Made by a program: the position numbers and the translations under genes. DNA of 64,000 nucleotides, from positions 63,394-127,393 of the forward strand of contig NZ_LR735029.1 in assembly GCF_900009265.2 (NCBI RefSeq). Reading direction: 5' to 3'. Within the stretch, counting starts at the first letter, position 1; the number at the start of each line of letters is the position of its first letter. Under the pieces are notes generated by a model, which worked only from the letters and a program-made list of their open reading frames with translations, ran no database searches and had not been told where the DNA came from. Origin of the DNA: Planktothrix paucivesiculata PCC 9631 (GTDB taxonomy: Bacteria; Cyanobacteriota; Cyanobacteriia; Cyanobacteriales; Microcoleaceae). This document shows positions 29,779 to 39,320 of this stretch, piece by piece.

Positions 29779-30069
29779 GATTGAACTCTATTTTTAATCA
29801 CGGGGACAAACCAGCCCACGGATCAAGGCCTAGACTTTGATCGGTGAACCTCTATTGACTAGGATAGCTCAAATGCAAATTATTCTCAATAGACAAAATA
29901 AAATTTGTCTGAATTCTGACGAGATGGCGATCGCCAGTTATAACCAGGGAGAAACCCCGAACTCAAATACTGAGAAATGCTAAGTTTATAAAAATTTCTG
30001 TTACTTAGGATACATTTTACTAAAAATATGTAAGAATTTTAGATAGGCCAATTATAGGAGTCCATAAAT

Positions 30070-30285
30070 ATGAATCTACAAGATAAAGCTCGGGAACTCT
30101 TGGTAGAAGATCGCCAACACCAAGAACACCTACAAGAAAATATGCTCAACCGAGTCGCCGAAGAAGAACAAGCGATGGAACAAACCCACGAACAAGCGCG
30201 AGAGTTATTGGTTCAAGATCGTCTACATGACGACCATATCCAAGAAGCAATGTTGAGTCGGGTCGAGGAAAAACCAAGTCATTAG
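30070..30285 (+). CDS. Small acidic protein made of two copies of a helical motif
   Basis: 71 residues. GGAG lies ~12 bases before the ATG. Residues 6-31 (KARELLVEDRQHQEHLQENM...) and 42-67 (QARELLVQDRLHDDHIQEAM...) are a tandem duplication with the pattern ARELLV-x-DR-x-H-x-x-H-x-Q-x-x-ML-x-RV. Charged, helical and cytosolic. I do not recognise a family. The conserved His pairs could bind metal or serve as a helix interface; that is speculation. Ends 2 bases before a heptamer tandem repeat. Confidence 0.75.
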   Translation: MNLQDKARELLVEDRQHQEHLQENMLNRVAEEEQAMEQTHEQARELLVQDRLHDDHIQEAMLSRVEEKPSH

Positions 30286-30287
30286 GG

Positions 30288-30319
30288 AATTACGAATTAC
30301 GAATTACGAATTACGAATT
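30288..30319. repeat. Heptamer tandem repeat AATTACG, four units
   Basis: Four perfect AATTACG units plus a partial fifth, immediately after the stop of the small duplicated-motif protein. Type of short tandem repeat typical of filamentous cyanobacteria; copy number is likely variable between strains. Confidence 0.85.
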
Positions 30320-30386
30320 GGGGATAGTTATATTCCATCCTTTAATGTTTGCTAAAAATACTTAATCAGGTGACTATTCCCTGTTC

Positions 30387-30435
30387 CCTATTACCTATTA
30401 CCTATTACCTATTACCTATTACCTATTCCCTATTC
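30387..30435. repeat. Heptamer tandem repeat CCTATTA, about five units
   Basis: CCTATTA repeated five times and flanked by degenerate CCCTATT units, lying just downstream of the minus-strand gene at 30440-31669. Second, different heptamer array within 70 bases of the first. Confidence 0.85.
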
Positions 30436-30439
30436 CTCG

Positions 30440-31669
30440 CTATACTTTTAACTTTCCCCAGTTAAGACCAAAAGCAATATTGAGATTTTCTAAAGATTCA
30501 ACTAGCCAGAATACTTTATCTCGGGGAAAAGTGGCATAATGGTTAAATAGAATCGAAAATCGTTTTTCCAGATCTGATTTAACCTTGCGACAAATTAAAA
30601 CAATTTTTAACAGTAACCCAATCGAACGAGTCACACCCAAGTTACTACTTAAATCTAAAAACACAAAGTGATGGGGTTGTTGGGGACTTTCTACGACTAG
30701 GAAATTTAATAACTTGCGACAGGTTCCCGCCATTAAAGTCTCATTCACTTTTTGACTATCGTTGTGTGAAAGAGTTCCTTGGAGTTCCCGATACAGACGG
30801 TTATTAAAATGGTTTTTTGCGTATTTAGTATCAACTGCATCCGTTAAATATTCATAAAATTCTTCTTTAAACGTGCGATAAGTGCGCGTATTTTGGCTTT
30901 GGTTTACAAAAATTTTGGCTAAATCACCATAGGTGTGATAACCGTCAATTCTGCCCGTAAAATGTTTGACGGCAAAATTCAATTTTTTGTCGGTTAATAG
31001 GGTGGGGTTTTCCACAGTTGGTAAGATCAACCGTTGTTCCCGAGGAGCATTTTTAAAGGTGAGATATTGAGATAAATCCTGTTCAAAAGTTTCTTGAGCT
31101 TGCATCCGCATCTCTCGAATTTCCTGACGCTGTTCGTCGGGACTATCATCGGTTAAAAAACAATGATCATATAAATAGGGATAACGACTAATTAAACCCT
31201 CGACATTATCACTCTTTTTATTTTCTGCGGCTTGAATTTTTTCTTCAAAAACCTTACTCAAACGCCGGAGAGCTTTATATTGTTCGGTTTGAGTAAATTG
31301 TTTAACTAACGAACGCAGGCGTTTCGCCGTCCAACAGGAGGGTAAACCCGAGGGTGTTTGCTCAAAACTATGAATCAGGTCAGGAATCGCCCACTGATCC
31401 CGTGGTTGTTTGCGCCATCGGTTAATTAAAATATAGCAACTGCGGTTAAGAACATAGTGAAATTCTATATTGGCTAAATCGGAATCAACAATCCGACCGA
31501 CGGCTAAATTAACAGCTAAATCGGGGTATTCCCCCCCTTGGATAAACAGATTAAAGAAACGCTGAATCAGTTTTCGAGGGCTTTCAATATCAACACAGTA
31601 TTGTAGATGAGCATAAATGACTTGCTCATCTGACGAATGGTAATACTGGCTGAACCCCGAACTATTCAC
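30440..31669 (-). CDS. Conserved hypothetical protein, ~409 residues
   Basis: Mostly helical soluble protein with many charged residues; no signal peptide, membrane segment or repeat. Notable stretches: YCVDIESPRKLIQRFFNLFI (N-terminal), SRYPYLYDHCFLTDDSPDEQ (middle), and HHFVFLDLSSNLGVTRSIG (C-terminal, beta strand then helix). I do not recognise a characterised family or catalytic motif. Codon use matches surrounding genes and there is one long uninterrupted frame, so it is a real gene. It stands alone between the heptamer repeats and the NB-ARC/WD40 gene. Confidence 0.75.
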   Translation of the reverse strand: MNSSGFSQYYHSSDEQVIYAHLQYCVDIESPRKLIQRFFNLFIQGGEYPDLAVNLAVGRIVDSDLANIEFHYVLNRSCYILINRWRKQPRDQWAIPDLIHSFEQTPSGLPSCWTAKRLRSLVKQFTQTEQYKALRRLSKVFEEKIQAAENKKSDNVEGLISRYPYLYDHCFLTDDSPDEQRQEIREMRMQAQETFEQDLSQYLTFKNAPREQRLILPTVENPTLLTDKKLNFAVKHFTGRIDGYHTYGDLAKIFVNQSQNTRTYRTFKEEFYEYLTDAVDTKYAKNHFNNRLYRELQGTLSHNDSQKVNETLMAGTCRKLLNFLVVESPQQPHHFVFLDLSSNLGVTRSIGLLLKIVLICRKVKSDLEKRFSILFNHYATFPRDKVFWLVESLENLNIAFGLNWGKLKV

Positions 31670-32062
31670 GGTATAACCCCTCTTTTTCTAGGGATGGATC
31701 AAAAACAACGAGAAAACGATTAAAACCCCACACTAACAACCCACATTAGTTTAACCTCCTTGAGTCCGTTTTCCTACCCGTCGGTGATAGTAGAGTTAGT
31801 CAGATTGCGATTTTCCCTCCGATCTGTCTCCGACTATGGTTATATCCGAATCAGGGCGAGCACAACATCCAGCTATCTTTAACCCACTTTCTGTGTAATA
31901 ACAGCAGAAATTTCAATAAGAATCAACCAAGGATGACTGAAAACTTGAGGTAGAGTGTGGCTTCTGTATGAATACATATATTCTATTGATAAATCATTAC
32001 AACTTCTATCAAGATTTAGCAAAAATCAAGCATAAATTGTAAAGATTCGGTAAAGCTATTTC
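31670..32062. other. Intergenic region without visible gene
   Basis: 393 A/T-rich bases between two minus-strand genes: leader of the 409-residue protein and 3' flank of the NB-ARC/WD40 gene. No convincing coding frame, RNA gene or repeat was seen. Confidence 0.5.
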
Positions 32063-35000
32063 TTATGAACCTTGATCCCGGTTAAGATCAATAGCTCCCA
32101 GGGCTTTAAGTGTAACTTTTTGTGCCGTTGTGATTCCGGTCACACCCGTAATATTTAAGCCATTATAGGGCTTATCAGCGCGTAGGGTTTTTAAACATTC
32201 ATTGGTGTGTAAATCCCACACCTTAATCCCTTGATCATGACTTCCACTCGCTAAAAAATACCCTTGGCGATCGCTATGAACCGACCAAACGGGGTAATCA
32301 TGACCCTCTAGGTTTTTCACACATTCCCCGGTGGCCATATCCCACAATTTAACATTATGATCGTAGCTGCCACTCACCCAAACCTTTCCCTGGAGATGAA
32401 ATAAAATTCCTTGGACTCGTTCGAGTTCACCCCGCCAGGTTTGCAGACATTCACCGGTTTGAACATTCCAAGATTTTACCGAACGGTCATAACTCCCACT
32501 CACTAAAATAGAACCCTTGTCCGTAAACCCCAGAATATGAACCCGATCACTATGACCTTCGAGAACCGCCAAACATTCACCGGTTTCCAGATTCCAAACT
32601 CGGATCTGATGGTCATTACTCCCACTAGCTAAAATCCGATCTCGGGGGCTAAAAGCTACCGAACCCACCCAACGCTGATGACCTTCTAAGGTTTGTAACA
32701 GTTCTCCAGTCTGCACATCCCAAACCTTCACCGTTTGGTCATCACTAGCACTGGCGAGTAGCATACCCTCGGAACTAAACGTCACAGCTTGAATCCGATC
32801 GCTATGACCATGTAAGGTTTTTAGACATTCCCCCGTCTGTGCATCCCAAACTTTGACCGTGCGGTCATAACTGCCACTGGCGATTAACCCACCATCGGGA
32901 TTAAAAGCCACTGACCATACCCAGTCCTGATGACCGGGTAACTGTTTGAGACAGCGACCCGTCCCCACATCCCAGAGTCGCACCTGATTATCGTCACTCC
33001 CACTCACCAAACGCCGACCATCGGGACTCAGAACAAACGACCATACCTGATGACGATGACCCCGTAAGGTTCGCAACCGTTGTCCGGTTTGCACATCCCA
33101 TAACTGCACCATCCGATCCATACTTCCGGTGGCCAGGGTTTGGCTATCGGGACTAAAAGCTAAGGAACAGACCTGACTTTCTATTCCGGTTAAAGTCTTT
33201 AAACACATTCCCGTTCGGATATTCCAGAGTTTCACGGTTTGGTCATCGCTGCTACTCGCCAATTGTTCGCCATCGGGACTAAAAACCACGATCCAAACCG
33301 AGTCCTGATGACCCTCAAACGTATGGAAACTGTGACCAGTATTAACATCCCATAGACGAACTGTTTTTTCCTGGGTACTGCTGGCGATCAAATGAATTTT
33401 GCCCGGAGTTGAGCCCGAAGGGACGAAGGTAAGTGCCCAGTTCCAAGCGTCATTTCCATAGAAAGTGTGTAAACAGGTGGCGGTTTGGATATCCCAGAGT
33501 TTGACCGTCTGATCCTCACTGGTGCTGGCGATCTGTTGACCATTGGGACTCCAGATGAGGGTGGATAAACGGTCAGTATGACCGATAAACTGATGCACAC
33601 ATTGTCCCGAATCAATATCCCAGACCCGAATCCTTTGGTCATCGCTACCACTAGCTAATAAATCGCCTTGGGGACTAAAACCCACGCAATTTACCGTTCC
33701 TTGATGGTCTGACCAACGGTTTAAGCATTCTCCGGTGGAGACTTTCCACAGTCGCACGGTTTGATCATCACTCCCACTAGCCAGTAAAGTACCATCAGAA
33801 TTGAAACTCAGGGACTTGACGCTTCCGGTTTGGCCTTGACAGACTAATAATTGTTGACCTTCTTCGACTGTCCATAAAATAATTTTGCCTTCCGCGTCTC
33901 CGGTGGCTAAAATTCCGTTATTTCCCAGGGCGACGGTGAGGGAATTTCCCAGGGTTTTCGCAAAAACAGATCGGGATAAATCGGAACCGGAAAAATCAAC
34001 ATTTTGTAAGTTAGCATCTTGTAAATAGGCTTGCCAGAGGGTGAGGTGAGAAAAGTCATAGGCCGCTAAATCGAGATCTAAATGGTGGCAAAGATTCAGG
34101 ATATTCCCGCCGCCATAACCGGAGGAATGAGGTTGTTGTTTTAACCGTTCAACTAGGGTTTGAAATTTTTGCTGAAGTTCTCCAGAAATTCGATAACGGT
34201 TGAGGAGTTTTTGAACAATCGGTTGCAGAATTAAACGGGTTTGACTTTCTCGAATATAATCCTTAGCCTGGGATTTAATTAGGGGATATTGATTTAAAAT
34301 ATTTAGGGTTTCGGCTTCTATGTCTTGAAGGATTTTTTCAATCAACCGTTCAATAATATATTCCATGACTACGGGTTGTTGGGTGAAGCTCCCACTACTT
34401 TTTTCAATTAGCGATCGCCGACTCAATGATTCTAAGGCTTCGATCAGTTCTACGGGGGAAATAATTGATAATAAATCTTTCCTTAAATCAACCATTGTAC
34501 AGGGTTCTCGATTAATCGCTAACCAGTACATGGTTTCTAATTCTAGTTCGGAAATTCTTCCTAATTGTTGTTCTAATAAATCCCGAATATCCCCAAATAT
34601 TGCGGTTCCGTGTTGAATTTGTTCTAAAAATTCCCCCACATTCCCGGCAAATAAATCATAAATTGTTGTCGTAACAATTTTTACAGCCAAGGGATTTCCC
34701 GCATAACGTTTAATTAATTCTTGCCATTGTTCTGAGGAACTATAGACACCTTTAGCTTGAATAATTTCTTGACAATTTTCCGTATCTAGTCCGGGTAAAG
34801 GTAAACAACGAACTTTCAAGGTTTGACCTTCTAAGGCGGCAATTTCCCGGGGTTTTTCTCGACTGGTCATGAGTAGACAACTTTGGTGTTGGGTTTCTCC
34901 CAGACGCTTAAATAGATCTCCATAATTTTCATACCCCGGATAATAGCATCCGACCCGATTTCCTTCTTGTAAAATTGATTCTATATTATCTAAAATAATT

Positions 35001-35677
35001 AAGCAGCGAGAGGTTCTTAAAAGTTCGATTAATTGGGAAATTTGACGGCCGGCTTCGGCAGATAAACGACCTTCGGTTTTAGGGGATAGAAATTGAATTA
35101 AATCGCTTAAAATTTCGGTTAAGGGCGGTGAATTTCTGAGCGATCGCCAAATCACAAATTCAAAATCAGAATGGATTTTTTGAGTTAATTTCACCGATAA
35201 CGAAGTTTTGCCCATTCCCCCCATTCCTAAGATCGCAATTACTCGACAATCTTCGCCTAAAATCCACTGTTCCAGTTGAGCAAGTTCTTGAAGACGGCCA
35301 TAAAACTGAGAGACATCCGGCGCTTCTCCCCAGTCCACCTCGGAGGCGTTCAAGGACTTGGGGGGGGCGGGGGTCGGAGTCGGGTCGGGAGGGGCATTGG
35401 GGGAGGAATTGGGGGCCGGAAGACGTTCAATTACGCTGCGAAAATTCTTTTTCCCGACTCTTTCCCCTAACTCATCCGATAATAATTTCCATAATTTTGG
35501 CCCCACGTCCTGCTTGAGATATTCGGGAGTGCAGCGATATTCTAAAGCAATTTCATGATATTTCTGACAGTACCAAGTCCCTTGAAGAACTGCGGTCTGT
35601 GCGTCAGTCAAGTGTTTTCCGGTTTTTTTGAAAACCAATGTATCGGTAATTGCCAGTACCTGTTCAAAGTTCATCAT
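32063..35677 (-). CDS. NB-ARC ATPase with 14 WD40 repeats (STAND-type signalling protein)
   Basis: ~1204 residues. N-terminal helical domain (1-85; MNFEQVLAITDTLVFKKTGK) of the type found before cyanobacterial NB-ARC proteins, a Pro-rich linker, then NB-ARC (~130-400) with Walker A GMGGMGKTSLSVKL and Walker B CLIILDNIES. A helical region follows, then a short pentapeptide-like patch (LQDANLQNVDFSGSDLSRSVF minus edges), then 14 WD40 repeats to the end, enough for two seven-bladed propellers. STAND ATPases switch to an oligomer on ligand binding; the propellers would be the sensor. The effector would be the N-terminal domain or a partner. ATG at 35677 is taken; GTG and ATG codons lie on either side. 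Confidence 0.88.
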   Translation of the reverse strand: MMNFEQVLAITDTLVFKKTGKHLTDAQTAVLQGTWYCQKYHEIALEYRCTPEYLKQDVGPKLWKLLSDELGERVGKKNFRSVIERLPAPNSSPNAPPDPTPTPAPPKSLNASEVDWGEAPDVSQFYGRLQELAQLEQWILGEDCRVIAILGMGGMGKTSLSVKLTQKIHSDFEFVIWRSLRNSPPLTEILSDLIQFLSPKTEGRLSAEAGRQISQLIELLRTSRCLIILDNIESILQEGNRVGCYYPGYENYGDLFKRLGETQHQSCLLMTSREKPREIAALEGQTLKVRCLPLPGLDTENCQEIIQAKGVYSSSEQWQELIKRYAGNPLAVKIVTTTIYDLFAGNVGEFLEQIQHGTAIFGDIRDLLEQQLGRISELELETMYWLAINREPCTMVDLRKDLLSIISPVELIEALESLSRRSLIEKSSGSFTQQPVVMEYIIERLIEKILQDIEAETLNILNQYPLIKSQAKDYIRESQTRLILQPIVQKLLNRYRISGELQQKFQTLVERLKQQPHSSGYGGGNILNLCHHLDLDLAAYDFSHLTLWQAYLQDANLQNVDFSGSDLSRSVFAKTLGNSLTVALGNNGILATGDAEGKIILWTVEEGQQLLVCQGQTGSVKSLSFNSDGTLLASGSDDQTVRLWKVSTGECLNRWSDHQGTVNCVGFSPQGDLLASGSDDQRIRVWDIDSGQCVHQFIGHTDRLSTLIWSPNGQQIASTSEDQTVKLWDIQTATCLHTFYGNDAWNWALTFVPSGSTPGKIHLIASSTQEKTVRLWDVNTGHSFHTFEGHQDSVWIVVFSPDGEQLASSSDDQTVKLWNIRTGMCLKTLTGIESQVCSLAFSPDSQTLATGSMDRMVQLWDVQTGQRLRTLRGHRHQVWSFVLSPDGRRLVSGSDDNQVRLWDVGTGRCLKQLPGHQDWVWSVAFNPDGGLIASGSYDRTVKVWDAQTGECLKTLHGHSDRIQAVTFSSEGMLLASASDDQTVKVWDVQTGELLQTLEGHQRWVGSVAFSPRDRILASGSNDHQIRVWNLETGECLAVLEGHSDRVHILGFTDKGSILVSGSYDRSVKSWNVQTGECLQTWRGELERVQGILFHLQGKVWVSGSYDHNVKLWDMATGECVKNLEGHDYPVWSVHSDRQGYFLASGSHDQGIKVWDLHTNECLKTLRADKPYNGLNITGVTGITTAQKVTLKALGAIDLNRDQGS

Positions 35678-35899
35678 CACGCCTGTTGATGCAACCGATG
35701 TTTATTTTTGCTGTCTATCTTGCACCTTTCTATACCGTCGCAGAGATTGTAACAGAAACCGGTCGTATTAGCACTCGGGCTCAGATATTCTCAGGATCAG
35801 AATTTTGTTTTTTGTAGAGAAGATCTCATTCGGTGTGGGTATTGCTGAACCTTGAAAGCCTTCTTTTTTTAGGATTTATAACGCTTAAATAAAATTAAA

Positions 35900-35923
35900 G
35901 CCAGCCTTTGGTGAAAGCTGACT
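35900..35923 (-). terminator. Rho-independent terminator after the DUF2949 gene
   Basis: Minus strand GTCAGCTTT-CACC-AAAGGCTGGC followed by TTTAATTTTATT. It sits 120 bases past the DUF2949 stop and before the NB-ARC gene, so it would insulate the two. The rest of 35681-36042 shows no gene. Confidence 0.65.
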
Positions 35924-36042
35924 TCTGATAATTAAATTGGGATTGTGATCGTTGAAATCTTTTGATTAAACATCTGAACATAGACAAAACTTTAAAAATT
36001 GGATTTAAGACATTTTCTCAAAATGGTTTAACCCGCAGAAAA

Positions 36043-36333
36043 TTACGCCGCCAGGGAAATCGAGATATCAAGGGTTTCATCAACGGAAGATGGGGAAGAA
36101 TCCTGATAGGAATACATTACAGGTTTTGCTTCCATCATGCTCCCAAACCGTTCTAACCAATCAAAAATTCGATCAAGTTGTTCAAGTGTAACTAATCCAT
36201 ACTGCCATAGGATCATGGGTAACTGACCAGAATCTTGTTCTGGATGGCGTAGAGCCGTTGCAATTGAGGATGCGGGGATCGCTAACTCCCAGCGTAAAAA
36301 TTGAATCAATTGTGCTTGTTTGGGTGAAATCAT
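36043..36333 (-). CDS. DUF2949 family protein
   Basis: 96 residues with the family pattern LIQFLRWELAIPASSIATAL ... PMILWQYGLVTLEQLDRIFDWL. This is a small helical domain known almost only from cyanobacteria, of unknown function. The C-terminal ~25 residues are low-complexity. No membrane segment. Single gene, followed by a terminator at 35900-35923. Confidence 0.88.
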   Translation of the reverse strand: MISPKQAQLIQFLRWELAIPASSIATALRHPEQDSGQLPMILWQYGLVTLEQLDRIFDWLERFGSMMEAKPVMYSYQDSSPSSVDETLDISISLAA

Positions 36334-36701
36334 TTTGAGGTTCCTACAAATGGGGCATAGAAAAGTTAGATTAAAGTAGAATTAGATTCTACAGTTTTAA
36401 TTCTAGTGGAAATCTAGGACAACTAAGTGACAGATATCCGGTTAATTTTGTGATTTAATCAAGTTAATGATGTGATCATCATCACAAAGTAACCCCTGAT
36501 CCTAATCAGTCTCTACCCAATTTTATTTTTGGGTTTGAATGGAGATGATGCCACTCTGGTTTTGGCAAAGATTGTGGTTTTATCATACTTGAGGAATAGA
36601 AGTTGGAGTCTCTTGGCTCAACGTTATTTAACAAAATTTGATTCCTTAAAAAAATATTAAAAATTTCCGAATTTGATTAATTGTTTAACTGACGAGGGGG
36701 T
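36334..36701. other. Intergenic region upstream of DUF2949, no gene seen
   Basis: A/T-rich spacer between the DUF2949 start and the left end of the IS200/IS605-type element. GTGATCATCATCAC near 36472 is a short palindrome. No coding frame or RNA gene was recognised. Confidence 0.45.
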
Positions 36702-36786
36702 TTGGGGGAGCGATAAGTCCCACACTGAATTTCACAAAACAAAAAAATAACCACCAAATCAGTGTGGGTTACATGGACTCCCCCAA
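36702..36786. mobile_element. Left end of an IS200/IS605-type element
   Basis: Nested inverted repeats: outer TTGGGGGAG (36702-36710)/CTCCCCCAA (36778-36786), inner CCCACACTGA (36719-36728)/TCAGTGTGGG (36759-36768). The CCCACACT stem recurs in the right end at 39078-39105. Subterminal hairpins rather than terminal inverted repeats are the mark of single-strand-transposing IS605-type elements. Confidence 0.7.
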
Positions 36787-36863
36787 GTTAATTTTGCGTT
36801 TGTCAATCCCGACAAAATTAACAATAATATGTTAAAGTACATCCAAGAGTTTTGAAAGCGACA

Positions 36864-37745
36864 ATGTTTCAGGCATACAAATTCCGAATCTATCCAAATA
36901 CTGAACAGCAAATCGCCTTAGCCAAAAGCTTTGGTTGTTGCCGTTGGTATTGGAATTATGCCCTGAACTTGTGCCAAGAAACCTATAAAACAACAGGGAA
37001 AGGATTATCCAGAAAAGTGATTCAAGGATTGTTACCTCAACTAAAAAAGGAATATCCTTGGCTGACAGATACCTATTCTCAATGCCTACAAGTTGTCGCA
37101 CTCAACTTATCTACGTCTTACAAAAACTTCTTTGAGAAACGGGCGAGATTACCTCGGTTCAAATCCAAACATGGTAGACAATCAATCAGTTATCCCCAAA
37201 ACGTTAAGTTTAAAGGGGATTATCTAAAACTACCTGGTAAAGTAGGGTTAGTTTATTGTTTGCGCCATCGGGAATTTCAAGGCGTAATTAAAACCGTTAC
37301 TGTCTCAAAAAATCCTGATGGGAAATATTATGCTTCTATCTTAGTTGATGACGGCAAGGAAACACCCAACCTATCAACCAATGGAAAAGCAATTGGGATT
37401 GATTTAGGGTTAACTCATTTTGCGATTACTAGCGATGGGGACAAGTATAGCAACCCCAAACATTTTGCTAAACATCAACGCAACTTAAAACGAAAACAAC
37501 AGAAATTATCCCACAAACAAAAGGGAAGTAATAGTAGACAAAAAGCACGATTAAAAGTTGCCAAAGTCCACGCTAAAATCTCTCGTTGCCGGGAAGATTT
37601 TCTCCACAAACTATCCCGCAAGATAGTGAACGAAAACCAAGTGATTGCTGTAGAAAATCTAGCAGTTAAGAATATGGTAAGAAACCATAAATTAGCCAGA
37701 GCGATTAGTGATTGTGGTTGGGGAATGTTCTGTACAATGCTCAAA
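36864..37745 (+). pseudogene. tnpB: TnpB (IS605-type RNA-guided nuclease) truncated by an IS630 insertion
   Basis: From ATG at 36864 the frame gives ~294 of the usual ~370-400 residues. Present: N-terminal wedge part (FQAYKFRIYPNTEQQIALAK), first RuvC motif AIGIDLGLTHFAI with its Asp, the basic bridge region, and second RuvC motif IAVENLAVKNM with its Glu. Missing: the CxxC...CxxC zinc finger and third RuvC Asp, normally after GWGMFCTMLKY. An IS630-type element starts at 37748 inside codon context CTC AAA TA; beyond it the frame would resume as Y-Q-K and stop, so the 3' part was also deleted. It cannot be an active nuclease. No tnpA is present. Confidence 0.9.
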
Positions 37746-37747
37746 TA

Positions 37748-38930
37748 AGTAGGTGGTCATAAATAGAGTTAAAATAAGAAATGAAGAAATATCAGAGGAA
37801 TAGTCATGCCACTGAGGTTAAGAATTCAACTAACAGAAGAAGAAAAACAAGAGCTACTAACTCTGTATCAGCAAGAGAAAGTTCCGAAAAGAACAAGGCA
37901 GAGAATAGATATATTAATGTTTAGTGATGGAGGATGGATGGTCTCAAAAATAGCCCAGACTTTAAGGTGTTCAGAAGCCATGGTAAGAAAAACAATAACT
38001 CGATGGATAAATCAAGAAAAAGAAGGATTATTTGATGCTCCTCGTTCGGGAAGAAAACGGAGGTGGAAAGAAGAAGATATAGAATATTTAGAAACTTGTA
38101 TAGAGTCAGATGAAAGAACTTATAATAGCCGTCAACTGTCGGAAAAACTTCTGCGAGAGAGAGCGATCGCACTAAGCGCAGAAAGAATTAGAAAAATCTT
38201 AAAAAAAAAAGACTGGCGCTGGAAAAGAACAAAAGCCAGTTTAAAGAAAAAACAGAATCCCGAAAAAACAGCGAGCAAGAAAAGAGATTTGGAGACGTTA
38301 AAGCGTTATGAAGAAGAGGGTTTGGTCAGATTAAAATATTTAGATGAGGCAGGTTTTTGTTTATGGAGTCCTGTGAGTTACACCTATGTAAAAAAGGGGA
38401 AGCAGAAACAAATAAACCAGACGAAAAAGCGAGGAAAAAGATTGAATGTAATTGGAGTATTAGAAAAAGGAAAAAGTTTTGAGTACGGTTTAAGTTTGTC
38501 AGGAATTACAAGTGAGAATTACATAAAATTTATAGATTGGCAAGCGGAAAAAGCTGAAAAGCATTTTCAAAATACTCGACAAATTACCGTACTGATTCAA
38601 GATAACTACAGTGTCCATAAAAGTCAAAAAATACAAGAAAAAGAAAGGGAGTGGCAAGACAAAAAATTAGAATTTTTCTTCCTGTCTGCTTATAGCCCTG
38701 AATTGAATGAAATCGAACCAGAATGGCATCAATTAAAAACTCATGAACTGGCGGGAAGAATGTTTGAAGATGAATATGATTTGAGCCAAGCTGTGATTCA
38801 AGCCATTGAAGATAGAAACGAAAGAAATGATTGTACCTGCGATCGCTTGCGATTTAATTCCCTGAGTAACTCTCAAGAATTATCCTAAACAATCTTTTTC
38901 TATTATTGACTTTATTTATGACCACCTACT
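37748..38930. mobile_element. IS630-family insertion sequence, intact, 1183 bp
   Basis: Terminal inverted repeats start AGTAGGTGGTCATAAATA on both sides (18 identical outer bases, then similar). The element is flanked by TA (37746-37747 and 38931-38932), the target duplicated by this Tc1/mariner-related family. One full-length transposase gene fills it. The clean ends suggest recent movement into the tnpB gene. Confidence 0.93.
37806..38888 (+). CDS. IS630-family transposase, single full-length frame
   Basis: 360 residues. N-terminal helix-turn-helix (MVSKIAQTLRCSEAMVRKTI), a second DNA-binding part with KKKDWRWKRTKASLKKK, and the DDE catalytic triad: Asp in RLKYLDEAGFCLWSP, Asp in TVLIQDNYSVHKS and Glu in SPELNEIEPEWHQLKT. 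Many IS630 elements need a frameshift to join two frames; here one frame is enough. It moves the element by cut-and-paste at TA sites. Confidence 0.95.
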   Translation: MPLRLRIQLTEEEKQELLTLYQQEKVPKRTRQRIDILMFSDGGWMVSKIAQTLRCSEAMVRKTITRWINQEKEGLFDAPRSGRKRRWKEEDIEYLETCIESDERTYNSRQLSEKLLRERAIALSAERIRKILKKKDWRWKRTKASLKKKQNPEKTASKKRDLETLKRYEEEGLVRLKYLDEAGFCLWSPVSYTYVKKGKQKQINQTKKRGKRLNVIGVLEKGKSFEYGLSLSGITSENYIKFIDWQAEKAEKHFQNTRQITVLIQDNYSVHKSQKIQEKEREWQDKKLEFFFLSAYSPELNEIEPEWHQLKTHELAGRMFEDEYDLSQAVIQAIEDRNERNDCTCDRLRFNSLSNSQELS

Positions 38931-38932
38931 TA

Positions 38933-39114
38933 TCAAAAATGAAGCCTTGCGGATACTTCGACTACGCTCAGTACAAGTTTTGTCGTTAGGAACTAGCGAC
39001 ACTGCCATGTTGAGGGGGTGTAAGTCGTCTGATGAAACTTCTGTTTCTTCAGATGCTATCCCCATTGAAACTGGAAGCCCACACTTACTCGTAGAGAAGT
39101 GTGGGTAGTTCACA
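38933..39114 (+). ncRNA. Remnant right end / omega-RNA-like region of the IS605-type element
   Basis: Several stems follow each other: GTCG...CGAC near 38981, TCTGATGAAAC...GTTTCTTCAGA near 39029-39054, and CCCACACTT (39078-39086)/AAGTGTGGG (39097-39105). In TnpB elements the right end and tnpB 3' region make the guide RNA scaffold, so this may be a leftover scaffold. Its junction with the tnpB gene has been lost, and TACTTCGACTACGCTCAG looks like a separate repeat. Expression is not shown. Confidence 0.45.
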
Positions 39115-39201
39115 TCTAGCTTTTATGAGAAATTCTATTGTTCAGAGCGTTAAAACAGCAGAATTCATCTATCACCCACCCAAAATTGCATTAACGGCAA
39201 C

Positions 39202-39301
39202 AGGACTTACGCACAAGACCAAAGAAACCGGGTTTCTGGCCCTGATTTTGCGGATGAAATCTGGATTTCTGGTTCAGAAACCCGGTTTCTGCGTAAGTCC
39301 T
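39202..39301. repeat. Inverted-repeat element (MITE-like), copy C
   Basis: AGGACTTACGC...GCGTAAGTCCT ends; inner GAAACCGGGTTTCT and AGAAACCCGGTTTCT arms. Lies 20 bases past the stop of the GH1 gene, so it could serve as its terminator hairpin. A spurious reading frame runs through it. Confidence 0.88.
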
Positions 39302-39320
39302 AATAGGCTTAAAAATGAGG

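Noticed and set aside
30288..30435. Short direct repeats as a CRISPR remnant
   Set aside because: Seven-base units without spacers; fits cyanobacterial heptamer tandem repeats.
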